Origin: Porticoccaceae bacterium
GTDB lineage: Bacteria; Pseudomonadota; Gammaproteobacteria; Pseudomonadales; Porticoccaceae
Reading direction: 5' to 3'
Assembly: GCA_026005035.1 (NCBI GenBank)
Contig: BPKH01000001.1
Span: forward strand, 519,610 to 583,609
DNA: 64,000 bases
Each line of letters opens with the position of its first letter. The stretch's first letter is position 1. Shown here piece by piece: positions 32,683-42,786 of this stretch. Below the pieces are notes generated by a model. That model had not been told where the DNA came from, did no database searches, and saw only the letters and a list, made by a program, of their open reading frames with translations. The position numbers and the translations under genes are program-made.

Positions 32683-33296
32683 CACTCACCCCCCTCGCTG
32701 CCCTGGTAGCGATAGGTCTTGGCCTCGACCTCGAAGCGCAGCCGACCGCCCTCGCCGACGGTGTCGATCTTGTAGTCGTGCAGGGTGACGATGCGCGGCA
32801 GGCTCGAGATGCCGCTGACGAAGGCGCCGATGTCGTGGTAGCCCCCCCGCGCCACGATGCGGATCGGCAGCTCCGCGTAGTATTCGGCCGCCCGCTCCGG
32901 CTCGAGGGCGATGGATTCGATCTCGAGGCTCGAGCCGAGGCCGATGTCGGTGATGTCTTCCAATAGGCCCGGCACCTCCGTGTCGGAGGGGAGCTGGGCG
33001 AGGAGGGCCTGGAAGGCCGCTTCGATCTGCGCCATCTGCTTGCGGTAGGCTTCCAGGTTGGCCGCCTCGAAGGCCTTTTCTTCGAAGGTCTTGCGCAGCC
33101 GCAGCTCTTGCCCCTGAGCCTGGGCGAGGCTCGCCTCCAGGTCGCGCACGTGGAAGTACCAGGCGGCGAGGAGCAACAGGGCGAAGAGCGCGAGAAGCGC
33201 CAGGATGCGGAAGACCGGCGGCCACACCCCGATGTTGTCGAAGGTGAGCTCGGAAAGCTCCGTTTCGCGCAGCTGGCGGTAGAGTTCTCCCAACAC
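32682..33296 (-). CDS. pilO: Type IV pilus assembly protein PilO
   Basis: GTG at 33296 follows the pilN stop by 3 bases; 204 aa. A short cytoplasmic N-terminus, one TM helix (about 29-47), a coiled coil (about 50-100, QGQELRLRKTFEEKAFEAAN), and a periplasmic ferredoxin-like domain (IESIALEPERAAEYYAELPI). It pairs with PilN through coiled coil and core domain and binds PilP. No anomaly. Confidence 0.94.
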   Translation of the reverse strand: MLGELYRQLRETELSELTFDNIGVWPPVFRILALLALFALLLLAAWYFHVRDLEASLAQAQGQELRLRKTFEEKAFEAANLEAYRKQMAQIEAAFQALLAQLPSDTEVPGLLEDITDIGLGSSLEIESIALEPERAAEYYAELPIRIVARGGYHDIGAFVSGISSLPRIVTLHDYKIDTVGEGGRLRFEVEAKTYRYQGSEGGE

Positions 33297-33299
33297 CGC

Positions 33300-34952
33300 T
33301 CAGCCCTCCTCTTCCTCGCGGTCCCGAGCCGCACTCGGCAAGACCACCCGGACGCGCATGTTGAACTTGTTGCCCTGTTCGCCCAGCGTGGGGTCGGCCA
33401 CCACCGTGTCGAGCACCGGATTGGCGAACAGCTCCGAGCGCTCCAGGTTGCGCATCAGTGCCGACACCCGATTGTTGGATTCGGCGTAGCCGTTGAAGGT
33501 GATGGTGTCACCCCGCCGCTCCATGTCGGTCAGGAAGAGGCCGTCCGGGACGACCACCACCCACTCGTCGAACATCCGCACGGTGTCGGGGCGGCTGGTC
33601 TGCAGCGCCTGGATCACCTCCATCCGCTCGATCAGCTCGGCGCGGCGCTTTTTGAGCTCGGCGATTTCCTGCACCTTGGCGTCGAGCTCGGCGATGTGCC
33701 GCTCGAGCAGGGCGTTGCGCGCCCGCTGCTCGTCGATGCGGGCGTTCATCATCCGGTCCCAGCCGAAGGCCACCACCAGCGCGAGCGCCGCCACGCCGCC
33801 GGCGATGCGAAAGAACTCGAGACGCTTTTCGGCCCGGAACTCCTCCCGCCAGGGCAGCAGGTTGATGCGCGCCACCCCGTCGTCGAGCTCGAAGCTGCGC
33901 AGCGCCAGTCCCACCGCCAGCATCAGGGCGGGCGCGTCGTTGGTGAGGGCGGCAACGTTGACCTTCGGCCCGATCTCCATCCGCGCAAAGGGGTTGGCCA
34001 CCCGGGTGGGGATGCCGATCTTGGCCTCCACCTCTTCGGCCAGCCCCGCCATGGCCGCCACGCCGCCGGCCAGCACCAGCTGGTCGACGAAGTTGTACTG
34101 GCTTGAGGAGAAGAAAAACTGCAGCGCCCGGGAGATCTGCTGGATCAGGGCCTCCTTGAAGGGCTCGAGGATCTCGCTCTCGTAGTCTTCGGGCAGGCCG
34201 CCCTGCTTTTTGGCGAGCCCCGCCTCCTCCGCCGAAAGGCCGTAGCGGCGCATGATCTCTTCGGTGACCTGGCGGCCGCCGAACAACTGCTCGCGGGTGT
34301 AGACGGTCCGCCCATCCACCAGCACCGAGAGGGTGAGCATGGTGGCGCCCACGTCCACCACCGCCACCACCTGTTCGGCCACGTCCCCCAGCTCGTCGGC
34401 CACCAGGCGGAAGGCGCGCTCCAGGGCGAACACCTCCACGTCGACGATCCGCGCCCGCAGGCCCGCCTCTTCCACCGCCTGCTGGCGGCCCTCCACCGTC
34501 TCCCGCCGGCAGGCGGCGATGAGCACGTCCACCTGGCCGGGGTTGGTCTCGGAGGGACCCAACACCTGGAAGTCGAGGGCCACCTCCTCGAGGGGATAGG
34601 GGATGTACTGGTCGGCTTCGAGTTCGATCTGGGTCTCCAGGGCCTGCTCGCTCAGATCGGCCGGCATCTCCACGATCTTGGTGATCACCGAAGAGCCGGG
34701 CACGGCGCAGGCCACATCCGAGGAGCGGGGCTTGACCTGGGCCACCAGCTTGCGGATCGCCTCGGCCACCGCCGCCACGTCGACGATGTTCTTTTCCACC
34801 ACCGCCTGGGCGGGCAGCGGCCGCACGCCGTAACTCTCGACCCGGAAGCCGGAACCGCTGCGGGACAGTTCGATGAGCTTGACCGCCGAAGAGGTGATGT
34901 CGAGGCCGACCACCGCGCGGGGGCCTGCCCGAAACAGGCGCAACACGTCCAT
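33300..34952 (-). CDS. pilM-pilN: PilM-PilN fused reading frame (type IV pilus inner-membrane complex)
   Basis: One uninterrupted frame of 550 codons from the ATG at 34952. Residues 1-359 are PilM, an actin-like cytoplasmic ATP-binding protein (VVGLDITSSAVKLIELSR, VDVGATMLTLSVL, LAGGVAAMAGLAEEVE). Residues 360-550 are PilN, beginning VARINLLPWREEFR at a GTG (33873-33875), with a TM helix and coiled coil. In most genomes these are two genes with overlapping stop and start. Here PilM ends LRSFELDDG and runs straight into PilN. The INLLP peptide normally docks in a PilM groove, so a tether is structurally plausible. Internal initiation at the GTG could also yield free PilN. Confidence 0.88.
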   Translation of the reverse strand: MDVLRLFRAGPRAVVGLDITSSAVKLIELSRSGSGFRVESYGVRPLPAQAVVEKNIVDVAAVAEAIRKLVAQVKPRSSDVACAVPGSSVITKIVEMPADLSEQALETQIELEADQYIPYPLEEVALDFQVLGPSETNPGQVDVLIAACRRETVEGRQQAVEEAGLRARIVDVEVFALERAFRLVADELGDVAEQVVAVVDVGATMLTLSVLVDGRTVYTREQLFGGRQVTEEIMRRYGLSAEEAGLAKKQGGLPEDYESEILEPFKEALIQQISRALQFFFSSSQYNFVDQLVLAGGVAAMAGLAEEVEAKIGIPTRVANPFARMEIGPKVNVAALTNDAPALMLAVGLALRSFELDDGVARINLLPWREEFRAEKRLEFFRIAGGVAALALVVAFGWDRMMNARIDEQRARNALLERHIAELDAKVQEIAELKKRRAELIERMEVIQALQTSRPDTVRMFDEWVVVVPDGLFLTDMERRGDTITFNGYAESNNRVSALMRNLERSELFANPVLDTVVADPTLGEQGNKFNMRVRVVLPSAARDREEEEG

Positions 34953-34992
34953 TATTGTTCTCAAGCCCCTTGCAAGTCCCTTCTCGAGTGGT

Positions 34993-35020
34993 ACTTTAAT
35001 TCATTGGGGGCGCTTTGCAA
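34993..35020 (-). promoter_or_regulatory. Candidate promoter for the pil operon
   Basis: Minus-strand TTGCAA (35015-35020), a 16-base spacer and TAAAGT (34993-34998) lie about 40 bases before the pilM ATG in the 181-base divergent gap with ponA. Match is moderate. Confidence 0.35.
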
Positions 35021-35133
35021 CTCGCGCCACCGCCTGTGGTCCAAGACTGCGGCCGCGAGCGTCCCTGTTCGCGCCCCCATCTTCTCCCTTCCCCTGTGTT
35101 TTAATGGCCCCGTCCGATCCTCATTGGCCAGCA

Positions 35134-37503
35134 ATGAAACCACATCCGCGCCGCGTTGGTAAATGGCTGGCGCTCTTTCTCTGCTTCGCGGCGGGCGCCG
35201 TGCTCGCCGCCGCCAGCGCCGTGCACCTGTACCTGAGCCCCCTCTTGCCCGACGCCGAGGCGCTGCGCACGGTGCGGCTCCAGACGCCGCTTCGCGTCTA
35301 CAGCGCCGACGGCCGGCTGATGGCCGAGTTCGGGGAAATGCGCCGCCACCCCCTGCGCTATGAGGAGTTGCCGCCGGATCTGATCCACGCCTTCCTAGCG
35401 GCCGAAGACGACAGCTTCTTCCACCACCGCGGCGTCGACCTGGCTGGCCTCCTGCGCGCCGCCGTGGAGCTCGTCCTCTCGGGGGAGATCCGCTCGGGGG
35501 GCAGCACCATCACCATGCAGGTGGCGCGCAACTTCTTCCTGTCGCCGGAACGCAGCTTCGTGCGCAAGTTCAGCGAGATCCTCCTCGCCCTGCGGATCGA
35601 GCGCGAGCTGTCCAAGGAGGAGATCCTCACCCTCTACGCCAACAAGATCTTCCTCGGCCATCGCGCCTACGGGGTGGAGGCCGCGGCGCGGGTCTACTAC
35701 GGGGTCTCCGCGCGGGAGCTTTCCCTCGACCAGATGGCGATGATCGCCGGCTTGCCCAAGGCGCCCTCGCGCATCAACCCCCTGTCCGATCCCGCCCGGG
35801 CCACCGCCCGGCGCAACTGGATTCTCGAGCGCATGTGGCAGCTCGGCTACATCGACGAGGCGCGCTATCGAGAGGCGGTGGCGCGCGTCGACACGGCCAG
35901 CTACCACGGCCCCACCGCCGAACTGGAAGCCCCCTGGGCGGCGGAAATGGCCCGCCAGGAGGCGATCGAGCGGTTCGGCCTGGCGGCCTACACCGACGGC
36001 TACGTGGTCTATACCACCGTCGACGGCCGCCTCCAGCAAGCCGCGGTGGCGGCGGTGCGCCGCGGCCTCGAAGCCTACGATCGCCGCCACGGCTACCGGG
36101 GCCCCGAGGGCCACGTGGCCGATCCCGCCGACTGGCCGCGCGCCCTGCGCGAAACCCCCGTGGTGGCGGACCTGGAACCGGCCATCGTCACCGCCGTTGA
36201 GCCCCGCCGGCTCAAGGTGCTCACGCGCGACGGCGGCGAGCTTTCGGTGGAAGTGGACGAGCCGCTGCGCCGCTACCTGGACGAGGACACCCGCTCCGCG
36301 CCGATCGCCGACCTGGGCGAGCTGTTCCGGCCAGGCGATCTGGTGCGGATCCGCCGGGAGGGGGAACGAACCGCTGCCCTCGCCCAGCTGCCCCAGGTTC
36401 AGGGTGCCCTGGTGGCCCTCGATCCCCGGGACGGCGCCATCCGCGCCCTGGTGGGGGGCTACGACTACCTGCGCAGCCAGTTCAATCGCGCCGTGCAGGC
36501 GGAACGCCAGCCCGGCTCCAACTTCAAGCCCTTCATCTACGCCCGCGCCCTGGAAAAGGGACTGTCGCCGGCCACCCTCATCAACGACGCCCCCATCGTG
36601 TTCCGCGACCCCGCGCTGGAGGAGGCGTGGCGGCCGGAAAACGACAGCGGCCGGTTTTACGGCCCCACGCCCCTGCGCACCGCCCTGTACCGGTCGCGCA
36701 ACGTGGTCTCGGTGCGCCTTCTGCGCCGCATCGGCGTGGAGTGGGCGATCCGCGGCCTCGACCGGTTCGGCTTCGACCGCGAGCAGTTGCCCCACAACCT
36801 CTCTTTGGCGCTGGGCACCCTCTCCGCCACCCCTTTGCAGATGGCCCGGGGCTACGCGGTCTTCGCCAACGGGGGACACCGGGTGGAACCCTATCTGGTG
36901 AGCCGCGTCGAGGACCTGGACGGGCGCGTGCTCTACCGGGCGAAGCCGCCCACCGTGTGCGCCGATTGCGGCGCGGCGGACGCCGAGCCGGCAAGCCTCG
37001 AGGAGTTGCTCGCAGCGCCTCCGCCGGCGCCCCAGGTGGTGGATCGTCGGGTGGTGTTCCTGATGGACTCGATGCTCAAGGACGTGATCGCCAAGGGCAC
37101 CGGCCGCCGCGCCCGGGCCCTGGGACGGCGCGACCTCGCCGGCAAGACGGGCACCACCAACGGGCCGCGCGATCTTTGGTTTTCCGGCTACAGCCCCCAC
37201 CTGGTGGCCACCGTCTGGGTCGGTTTCGACGACTATCGCCCCCTCGGCCGCAACGAGTTCGGGGCGAGTGCCGCCCTGCCCATCTGGATGGAGTTCATGA
37301 AGGTGGCGCTGGCGGGCCTGCCGGAGGTGATCCCGCCGCCCCCGCCCGGAGTGGTCACGATGCGGATCGACCCGGCCACCGGCCAGCCGGCACGGCCAGG
37401 GGACCCCAAGGGCGTGTTCGAGTACTTTTTGGCCGAGCACGCCCCCCGCCTCGAGCCCACCCCTCAGGAGGAGACGGCTGGCGCCCTGGACGACCTGTTT
37501 TGA
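35134..37503 (+). CDS. ponA: Penicillin-binding protein 1A (bifunctional glycosyltransferase/transpeptidase)
   Basis: ATG at 35134 (789 aa) is preferred; 35104 is an in-frame alternative. TM anchor (about 8-30), GT51 domain with catalytic Glu in LAAEDDSFFHHRGVD (near 89) and RSGGSTITMQVARN (near 122), an OB-like insert, and transpeptidase motifs: SxxK in GSNFKPF (near 460), SRN (near 520) and KTGTTNG (near 670). It polymerises and cross-links peptidoglycan in the periplasm. It is divergent from pilM, as in Pseudomonas. The last 40 bases overlap convergent cysQ. Confidence 0.96.
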   Translation: MKPHPRRVGKWLALFLCFAAGAVLAAASAVHLYLSPLLPDAEALRTVRLQTPLRVYSADGRLMAEFGEMRRHPLRYEELPPDLIHAFLAAEDDSFFHHRGVDLAGLLRAAVELVLSGEIRSGGSTITMQVARNFFLSPERSFVRKFSEILLALRIERELSKEEILTLYANKIFLGHRAYGVEAAARVYYGVSARELSLDQMAMIAGLPKAPSRINPLSDPARATARRNWILERMWQLGYIDEARYREAVARVDTASYHGPTAELEAPWAAEMARQEAIERFGLAAYTDGYVVYTTVDGRLQQAAVAAVRRGLEAYDRRHGYRGPEGHVADPADWPRALRETPVVADLEPAIVTAVEPRRLKVLTRDGGELSVEVDEPLRRYLDEDTRSAPIADLGELFRPGDLVRIRREGERTAALAQLPQVQGALVALDPRDGAIRALVGGYDYLRSQFNRAVQAERQPGSNFKPFIYARALEKGLSPATLINDAPIVFRDPALEEAWRPENDSGRFYGPTPLRTALYRSRNVVSVRLLRRIGVEWAIRGLDRFGFDREQLPHNLSLALGTLSATPLQMARGYAVFANGGHRVEPYLVSRVEDLDGRVLYRAKPPTVCADCGAADAEPASLEELLAAPPPAPQVVDRRVVFLMDSMLKDVIAKGTGRRARALGRRDLAGKTGTTNGPRDLWFSGYSPHLVATVWVGFDDYRPLGRNEFGASAALPIWMEFMKVALAGLPEVIPPPPPGVVTMRIDPATGQPARPGDPKGVFEYFLAEHAPRLEPTPQEETAGALDDLF

Positions 37504-38283
37504 TCCCCGAGCCGAAAAGCGAGCCGCGCGCCCCAGGCCGAAAAGGGCGGGCAGTCCAGGGAGGGCCCGTGGAGGCGGGGGAGTCGGCCGTCGCGGGCGC
37601 GGATGCCGCCCCCCGCCGCGGCCACCAGGGCCATGCCCGCGGCCACGTCCCACACCCGGCAGGGCGCACGGCGCGGATAGAAGTCGGCGCGCCCCTCGGC
37701 CAGGTGGGCGAACTTGAGGGCCGAGCCCAGGCGGGCCACCCGCAGCGGGCATCCCGCCAGGGCTCGCGGCAGATGGGCGAGGTCGCGCAGGCCCCGGGCG
37801 GCACTCACCACCACCCTGTAGGCCCCCTGGTGAAGCCGCGGTCGCAGGGGTTCGATCCGCCCGCGGCGGGCGATCCAACCGCGCCAGCCCGTCTCCGCCC
37901 GCCAGGCGGCCCAGGTGGTGCGCGAGGGCGGGTGGTGGATCAGGCCGAGACGTAGCCGCCCCGCCACCACCAGGGCGAGGTTGATGGTGAAGGTCTCCCG
38001 CCCGGCGAGCAATTCGCGGGTGCCGTCGAGGGGATCCAGGATCCACAGCCGGCGCCAGCGGCGCCGCTCGGCCCAGGGTGGCGCGGCCGCCTCCTCGGCG
38101 AGGAGGGGCACGCCGGGCGCCAAGCGGGGCAGGCCCGCCGCCAGCACCGCCTGGGACGCCAGATCGGCGGCGGTCACCGGCGACCCGTCCCTTTTCCAGG
38201 CGGCGTCGAGCGGCCCCCCCCGCCGCGGCGACGAGTTCGGCGCCGGCCGCCTCCACCAGGGCGAGCAGTGGCTCAAGCCGCAT
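37464..38283 (-). CDS. cysQ: 3'(2'),5'-bisphosphate nucleotidase CysQ (one frameshift)
   Basis: ATG at 38283 overlaps the nudE stop. The first 23 residues (MRLEPLLALVEAAGAELVAA) are in one frame and the rest, from GPLDAAWKRDGSPVTAADL, in another. One extra base in the eight-C run 38214-38221 accounts for it; the corrected length is 272 aa. Metal motif WILDPLDGTRELLAGRETF and WDVAAGMALV mark the inositol-monophosphatase fold. CysQ hydrolyses PAP, the by-product of PAPS-using enzymes such as the sulfotransferase in this window. Pairing with nudE is common in gammaproteobacteria. Confidence 0.9.
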
Positions 38284-38837
38284 CACCGCCGAAACCGCCC
38301 GGCCAGCCAGTCCTGCACCAGGTAGAGGGCGGCCACCGAGCGCCCCTCGCTGAAATCTTCCCGCGCCAGCAGTTCGGCCGCACGGGCCAGTGGCCAGGTC
38401 ACCACCTCGGGCGGCTCGGGTTCATCCCCCGGCAGGGGCGCCTCGAACAGCTCCCAGGCCACCACCACGTCGATGCGGTGGCCCATGTAGGCCGGGGACA
38501 GGCTCAACGTCTTCAAAAACTCGAGCCGCCGGGCACCGAACCCGGTCTCTTCGCGCAGCTCGCGCTCCGCCGCCGCGAGCCGTTCCTCCCCCGCCGCCAC
38601 GGCCCCCTTGGGAAAACCCAGGGCGTACTGGTCGAGGCCCGCGCCGTACTCGCGCACCAGCACGAGGGTCCGGTCGTCCAGCAAGGGCACCACCAGCACC
38701 GCGCCGTGCAGGGGCTCGCACAGGCGCTCGTAGACCCGCTCGGCTCCGTTGGCAAAGCGCAACCACAGCTCCTCGACGCGAAACAACCGGGTCCGGGCGA
38801 GTTCGCGCCGCTTCAATACCCGGGGCGGGATCGGCAT
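38283..38837 (-). CDS. nudE: ADP compounds hydrolase NudE (Nudix family)
   Basis: The protein is 184 aa. The Nudix box GAVAAGEERLAAAERELREETGF fits GX5EX7REUXEEXGU. YALGFPKG precedes it. NudE hydrolyses ADP-ribose, NADH and Ap3A-type ADP compounds. It is divergent from the HAD nucleotidase gene with 38 bases between starts, and overlaps cysQ. Confidence 0.93.
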   Translation of the reverse strand: MPIPPRVLKRRELARTRLFRVEELWLRFANGAERVYERLCEPLHGAVLVVPLLDDRTLVLVREYGAGLDQYALGFPKGAVAAGEERLAAAERELREETGFGARRLEFLKTLSLSPAYMGHRIDVVVAWELFEAPLPGDEPEPPEVVTWPLARAAELLAREDFSEGRSVAALYLVQDWLAGRFRR

Positions 38838-38875
38838 ACTGGCTCCTCGATGAAGCGAGGGATGGTAGCAAACCC

Positions 38876-39550
38876 ATGGTGGACTGGAACCGGATCGATA
38901 CCGTCCTTCTGGACATGGACGGCACCCTCCTCGATCTGCGTTTCGACAACCACTTCTGGCTCGAGCACCTGCCCCGGCGCTACGCCGAAAAGCGGGGCAT
39001 GGCGCCGGGCGAGGCGGCGGCTCTGCTCGCCGCCGAATTCGACCGCCGCCGCGGCAGCCTGGAATGGTACTGCGTCGACTACTGGTCGCAGCGCCTCGAG
39101 CTCGACCTCAAGGCCCTCAAGGAAGAGGTGCGCCACCTGATCGCCGAGCGGCCCCAGGCGCTCCGCTTCCTGGAAGAATTGGGCGCCGCCGGCGTGCGGC
39201 GGGTGCTGGTGACCAACGCCCACCCGGTGAGCCTCGAGCTGAAACTCGCCGCCACCGGCATCGGCGCAGAGCTCGACCGGGTGTACTCCTCCCACGCCGC
39301 CGGCGCCCCCAAAGAGAGCCGCCGCTTTTGGGAGTGGCTCGCCGCCAGCGAACCCTTCGAGCCCGCCCGCACCCTGTTCATCGACGATTCCCTGCCGGTC
39401 CTGGAGGCGGCGGCGGACTTCGGCGTGGGCCACCTGCTGGCGGTGCGCCGCCCCGACAGTGCCCTGGGCCCGCGGGAAACCGGGCGCTTTGCGGCCTTCG
39501 ACCACTTCTCGGAGCTGCTCCCGGTGCGCCGCAACGGAGTCGCCTCTTGA
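38876..39550 (+). CDS. yrfG: GMP/IMP nucleotidase (HAD family, YrfG-like)
   Basis: The protein is 224 aa. HAD motif I is LLDMDGTLLDL, motif II LVTNAHP, Lys in GAPKESRRF, and the motif IV Asp pair in FIDDSLPVLEAA. The substrate-cap sequence FWLEHLPRRYAEKRGM and WCVDYWSQ-like segment are typical of YrfG. It dephosphorylates purine mononucleotides. The stop overlaps the hslR start (TTGA). Confidence 0.92.
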   Translation: MVDWNRIDTVLLDMDGTLLDLRFDNHFWLEHLPRRYAEKRGMAPGEAAALLAAEFDRRRGSLEWYCVDYWSQRLELDLKALKEEVRHLIAERPQALRFLEELGAAGVRRVLVTNAHPVSLELKLAATGIGAELDRVYSSHAAGAPKESRRFWEWLAASEPFEPARTLFIDDSLPVLEAAADFGVGHLLAVRRPDSALGPRETGRFAAFDHFSELLPVRRNGVAS

Positions 39551-39924
39551 GCCGGGTGCGCCTCGACAAGTGGCTGTGGGCGGCTCGCTTCTTTCGCACC
39601 CGCAGTCTCGCCCAGGCCGCCGTCGAGGGGGGCAAGGTGAAGGTGGCGGGCGAGCGGACCAAACCCGGCCGCAGCGTCACCGTCGGCATGCGCCTCGAGA
39701 TCCGGCGGGGCGGCGAGCTGTGGGAGGTGGAGGTCACGGGCCTGTCCCAGGAGCGCCGCGGCGCCACCGAGGCGGCGCTGTTGTACCGGGAAACGGAGGC
39801 GAGCCGCCGCGCCCGCGAGGCCGCGGCCGCGGCGCGGAAAAGCGGTGAGCGCGCCGCGCCGGCGCGCCGCCCATCCGCCCGCGAGCGGCGCGCCATCCGG
39901 CGGCTCTTGGACGAGCCACCCTGA
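39547..39924 (+). CDS. hslR: Heat shock protein 15 (S4 RNA-binding)
   Basis: The protein is 125 aa, starting at a TTG that overlaps the previous TGA (a GTG at 39556 is an alternative). The S4 domain [20 protein letters not shown] is followed by a lysine/arginine-rich C-terminal tail. Hsp15 binds 50S subunits carrying nascent peptide after abortive translation and helps recycle them. The yrfG-hslR pair is conserved near pckA and nudE. Confidence 0.94.
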   Translation: MSRVRLDKWLWAARFFRTRSLAQAAVEGGKVKVAGERTKPGRSVTVGMRLEIRRGGELWEVEVTGLSQERRGATEAALLYRETEASRRAREAAAAARKSGERAAPARRPSARERRAIRRLLDEPP

Positions 39925-39958
39925 GCTGCGGTGGGGTTCGCCGCAGGGGGGGACTTTC

Positions 39959-39967
39959 TGGCATAAT
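39959..39967 (+). promoter_or_regulatory. Candidate extended -10 promoter for pckA
   Basis: TGG followed by CATAAT (39962-39967) fits an extended -10 element 44 bases before the chosen pckA ATG. No clear -35. Confidence 0.4.
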
Positions 39968-40010
39968 GCGCCCTCTTCAACGCCCCTTCCATCTCCACGG
40001 AATGCTGCTG

Positions 40011-41564
40011 ATGACCCGACTGGACCTCTCCGCGGCTCGCGTCTACTCCGACCTCTGCTCGGCCGAACTGGTGGAACAGGCGGTGCGACGGGGGGAAGGC
40101 CAACTCTCCCACACGGGCGCCTTCGTCGCCACCACCGGCCGCCGCACCGGCCGCTCCCCGGCCGACCGGTTCATCGTCGAGGAGCCCAGCACCGCCGCCC
40201 AGATCGACTGGGGGAAAGTCAACCAGCCCTTCCCCGAAGAGCGCTTCGAGGCCCTCTGGCAGCGGGTGGCGCGCCACCTGGAAGAGCGCGACCGCTTCGT
40301 CTCCCACCTCCACGTGGGCCAACACGAGGAGTACTACCTGCCCGTCCGGGTCACCTCGGCCACCGCCTGGCACGCCCTGTTCGCGCGCAACATGTTCATC
40401 CGGCCCGAGCAGTACAACCCGGCGGGCAAGGAGGAGTGGGAGATCCTCCACGCCGCCGACTTCGTCTGCGACCCGGCCCGCGACGGCACCGCCAGCGACG
40501 GCGCGGTGATCATCCACTTCGCCAAAAAGCGGGTGCTCCTGGCCGGCATGCGCTACGCGGGGGAACTGAAAAAGAGCCTCTTTTCGGTGCAGAACTTCCT
40601 GCTGCCGGACGCCGGCGTCATGCCCATGCACTGCGCCGCCAACGTCGGCGAGGGCGGCGACGTGGCGCTCTTTTTCGGCCTGTCGGGAACCGGCAAGACC
40701 ACCCTCTCGGCGGACCCGGAACGCCACCTGATCGGCGACGACGAACACGGTTGGGCGGACGGTTGCGTGTTCAATTTCGAGGGCGGCTGCTACGCCAAGA
40801 CCGTCAACCTGAGCCGCGAGAACGAGCCCATCATCTGGGACGCCATCCGCTTCGGAGCCATTCTCGAGAACGTGGTGCTCGACGCCAAGCGCGTCCCCGA
40901 TTACGCCGACACCCGGCTGACCGAGAACGGTCGCGCCAGCTATCCCCTGGAGCACGTGGAGAGCCGCTGGCTGCCCAATCGCGCCGGGGAGCCCGCCCAC
41001 ATCCTCTTTCTCACCTGCGACGTGAGCGGTGTCTTGCCGCCGGTGTCGGTGCTCAGCAAGGAGGCGGCTGCGTACCACTTCTTGAGCGGCTACACCGCGC
41101 GGGTCGGCTCCACCGAGCTCGGCGGCGAAGAAGGGATCACCCCCACCTTCTCCGCCTGCTTCGGCGCCCCCTTCATGCCTCGCCCACCCCGCGTCTACGC
41201 CGAACTGCTGATGAAGCGCATCGAGGCGTTCGGCAGCCGCGTCTACCTGGTCAACACCGGTTGGACGGGCGGTTCCGGCAGCCAGGGGCGGCGCTTTCCG
41301 ATCCCGGTCACCCGCGCGGTGGTGCGCGCCATCACCAGCGGCGCCCTGGACGGCGCCCCCACGGAACAGCTGCCCATCCTCAACCTCTCCTTCCCCACCC
41401 AGGTTCCGGGGGTCGATCCCCGCTACCTGGACCCCCGCAAGGCCTGGGCCGACCCGGCGGCGTGGGAGCGGGAAGCGCGCCGGCTGGCCCGGTTGTTCGC
41501 CGAGAATTTCCGCAAGTTCGACGCCCCGGCCGAGGTGGTCGCCGCCGGGCCTCGGTGCGACTGA
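40011..41564 (+). CDS. pckA: Phosphoenolpyruvate carboxykinase (ATP)
   Basis: ATG at 40011 (517 aa) is chosen over 39966, which coincides with the -10 box. Kinase-1a P-loop [14 protein letters not shown] (near 222), kinase-2 [21 protein letters not shown] near the N-terminus for PEP/oxaloacetate binding, and YTARVGSTE. It converts oxaloacetate plus ATP to PEP in gluconeogenesis. Length and motifs are intact. Convergent with hemY, with 5 bases between stops. Confidence 0.97.
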   Translation: MTRLDLSAARVYSDLCSAELVEQAVRRGEGQLSHTGAFVATTGRRTGRSPADRFIVEEPSTAAQIDWGKVNQPFPEERFEALWQRVARHLEERDRFVSHLHVGQHEEYYLPVRVTSATAWHALFARNMFIRPEQYNPAGKEEWEILHAADFVCDPARDGTASDGAVIIHFAKKRVLLAGMRYAGELKKSLFSVQNFLLPDAGVMPMHCAANVGEGGDVALFFGLSGTGKTTLSADPERHLIGDDEHGWADGCVFNFEGGCYAKTVNLSRENEPIIWDAIRFGAILENVVLDAKRVPDYADTRLTENGRASYPLEHVESRWLPNRAGEPAHILFLTCDVSGVLPPVSVLSKEAAAYHFLSGYTARVGSTELGGEEGITPTFSACFGAPFMPRPPRVYAELLMKRIEAFGSRVYLVNTGWTGGSGSQGRRFPIPVTRAVVRAITSGALDGAPTEQLPILNLSFPTQVPGVDPRYLDPRKAWADPAAWEREARRLARLFAENFRKFDAPAEVVAAGPRCD

Positions 41565-41569
41565 GCGCG

Positions 41570-42786
41570 CTAGGACTCGACGGCGGCGCGCAGGCCTTCG
41601 CGGTACCGCTCGCAGGCGGCCTGGGCCTCTCCCCGGGCCTCGAGCAAGCGGCCCAGGGCGAGCCAGGTGGCGGGAGCGGGGCGGAGGGCGAGGGCCCGCT
41701 CGTAGTAGTCGCGGGCTTTGCCCCAGAGTTCGCAGCGCGCACAGAGAGCGGCCAGGGCTTCGAGCAGGTCCGGGTCGTCGGGGTGCTCGGCGAGCCAGCC
41801 TTCCAGCTGCTTCACCCGCTTGAGGGAATCGCCACCCGGCAGCGCCGCGTAGCGGGCGGCCAGGCGACCGTCCCAGCGGCGGGCCAGGAAGCGGGCCATG
41901 CGGCGCGCCGCCCGCTCGGGCCGGCCCAGGGCGGCGAGGGCGTCGAGCCAGGCCAGCACCAGCTCGGGTTCGCGGCGCAGCCGCGCCGGCAGCCGCGCCC
42001 AGAAGCGGTCCAAAGCCCGCACGGCCTCGGCGCGTTCTGCCGCGGGCAGCGCTCGGGCTTCGCGGCAACGGCGGCGCAGGAGGGCGGCGTACACCTGCCG
42101 TTCCAAAGCGGCCAGTTCGCCCTCCGCCAGCGCGCCGGTGCCGGCGCAGGTCGGGCAATAACCGCTCCAGCCCCTCCCAGTCCTCGAGGCCACGGCGAGC
42201 CTCGGCCTCGAGGCGCAGGGCGGCGGGGTGATCCGGCCGCAGGCGCACCGCCCGCTGCGCCTCGCCCAGGGCCCGCGCCCAGTCCTCCTCCTCCGCGGCG
42301 AGCCGGCCGCGCAGCAGGGCCAACCCCAGGGGGTCCACGGCCCCTTCCCGCTCCGCCTCGGCGAGGAGTGCCCGACACCGCGCCAGATCGCCCAGATTGA
42401 AGGCCGCGGCGGCCGCGCCCAGGCGCGCGCAACCGCCCTCTTCGCCCTCCCCCAGGGCGCTGCTCAGCTGTTCGAGGGCTCGCGGCCAGTCCCCCCTCCA
42501 GATAGGCGGTCAGGCCTCGCAGCAAGCGGTGGCGCCGGCGCACTTCCCGGCGCTCGCCGCGGGCGCGCCACCAGGCCGCCGGCCGCGCGACCCAGAGGAG
42601 GAGGCGCAGCCCCATCCAGGCGACCAACAGCGCCGCCGCCAGCAACAGGAGCGCCCCCCAGAGGTTGAGCTCCACCACCCAGCGGCCGAGGACCAGGACC
42701 AGGTAGCCCTCGCGTCCCGCCACCCAGTGGTAAGCGAAGCCGCCCACCAGGAGGGCGGCCACAAGGCCGAGCAGCACGCGCCTCAC
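41570..42786 (-). CDS. hemY: Heme biosynthesis-associated TPR protein HemY (two frameshifts)
   Basis: GTG at 42786 overlaps the hemX stop. Corrected length about 404 aa. Two N-terminal TM segments (VLLGLVAALLVGGFAYHW and ALLLLAAALLVAWMGLRLLL), then TPR repeats (LGLALLRGRLAAEEEDWARAL, LEALAALCARCELWGKARDYY). The frame breaks at the C run 42491-42496 (one extra base; GDWPRALEQLSSAL restored) and again near 42,140-42,165. HemY is named for its place in hemCDXY operons; its exact function is unsettled, with protoporphyrin metabolism implied. Confidence 0.88.
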
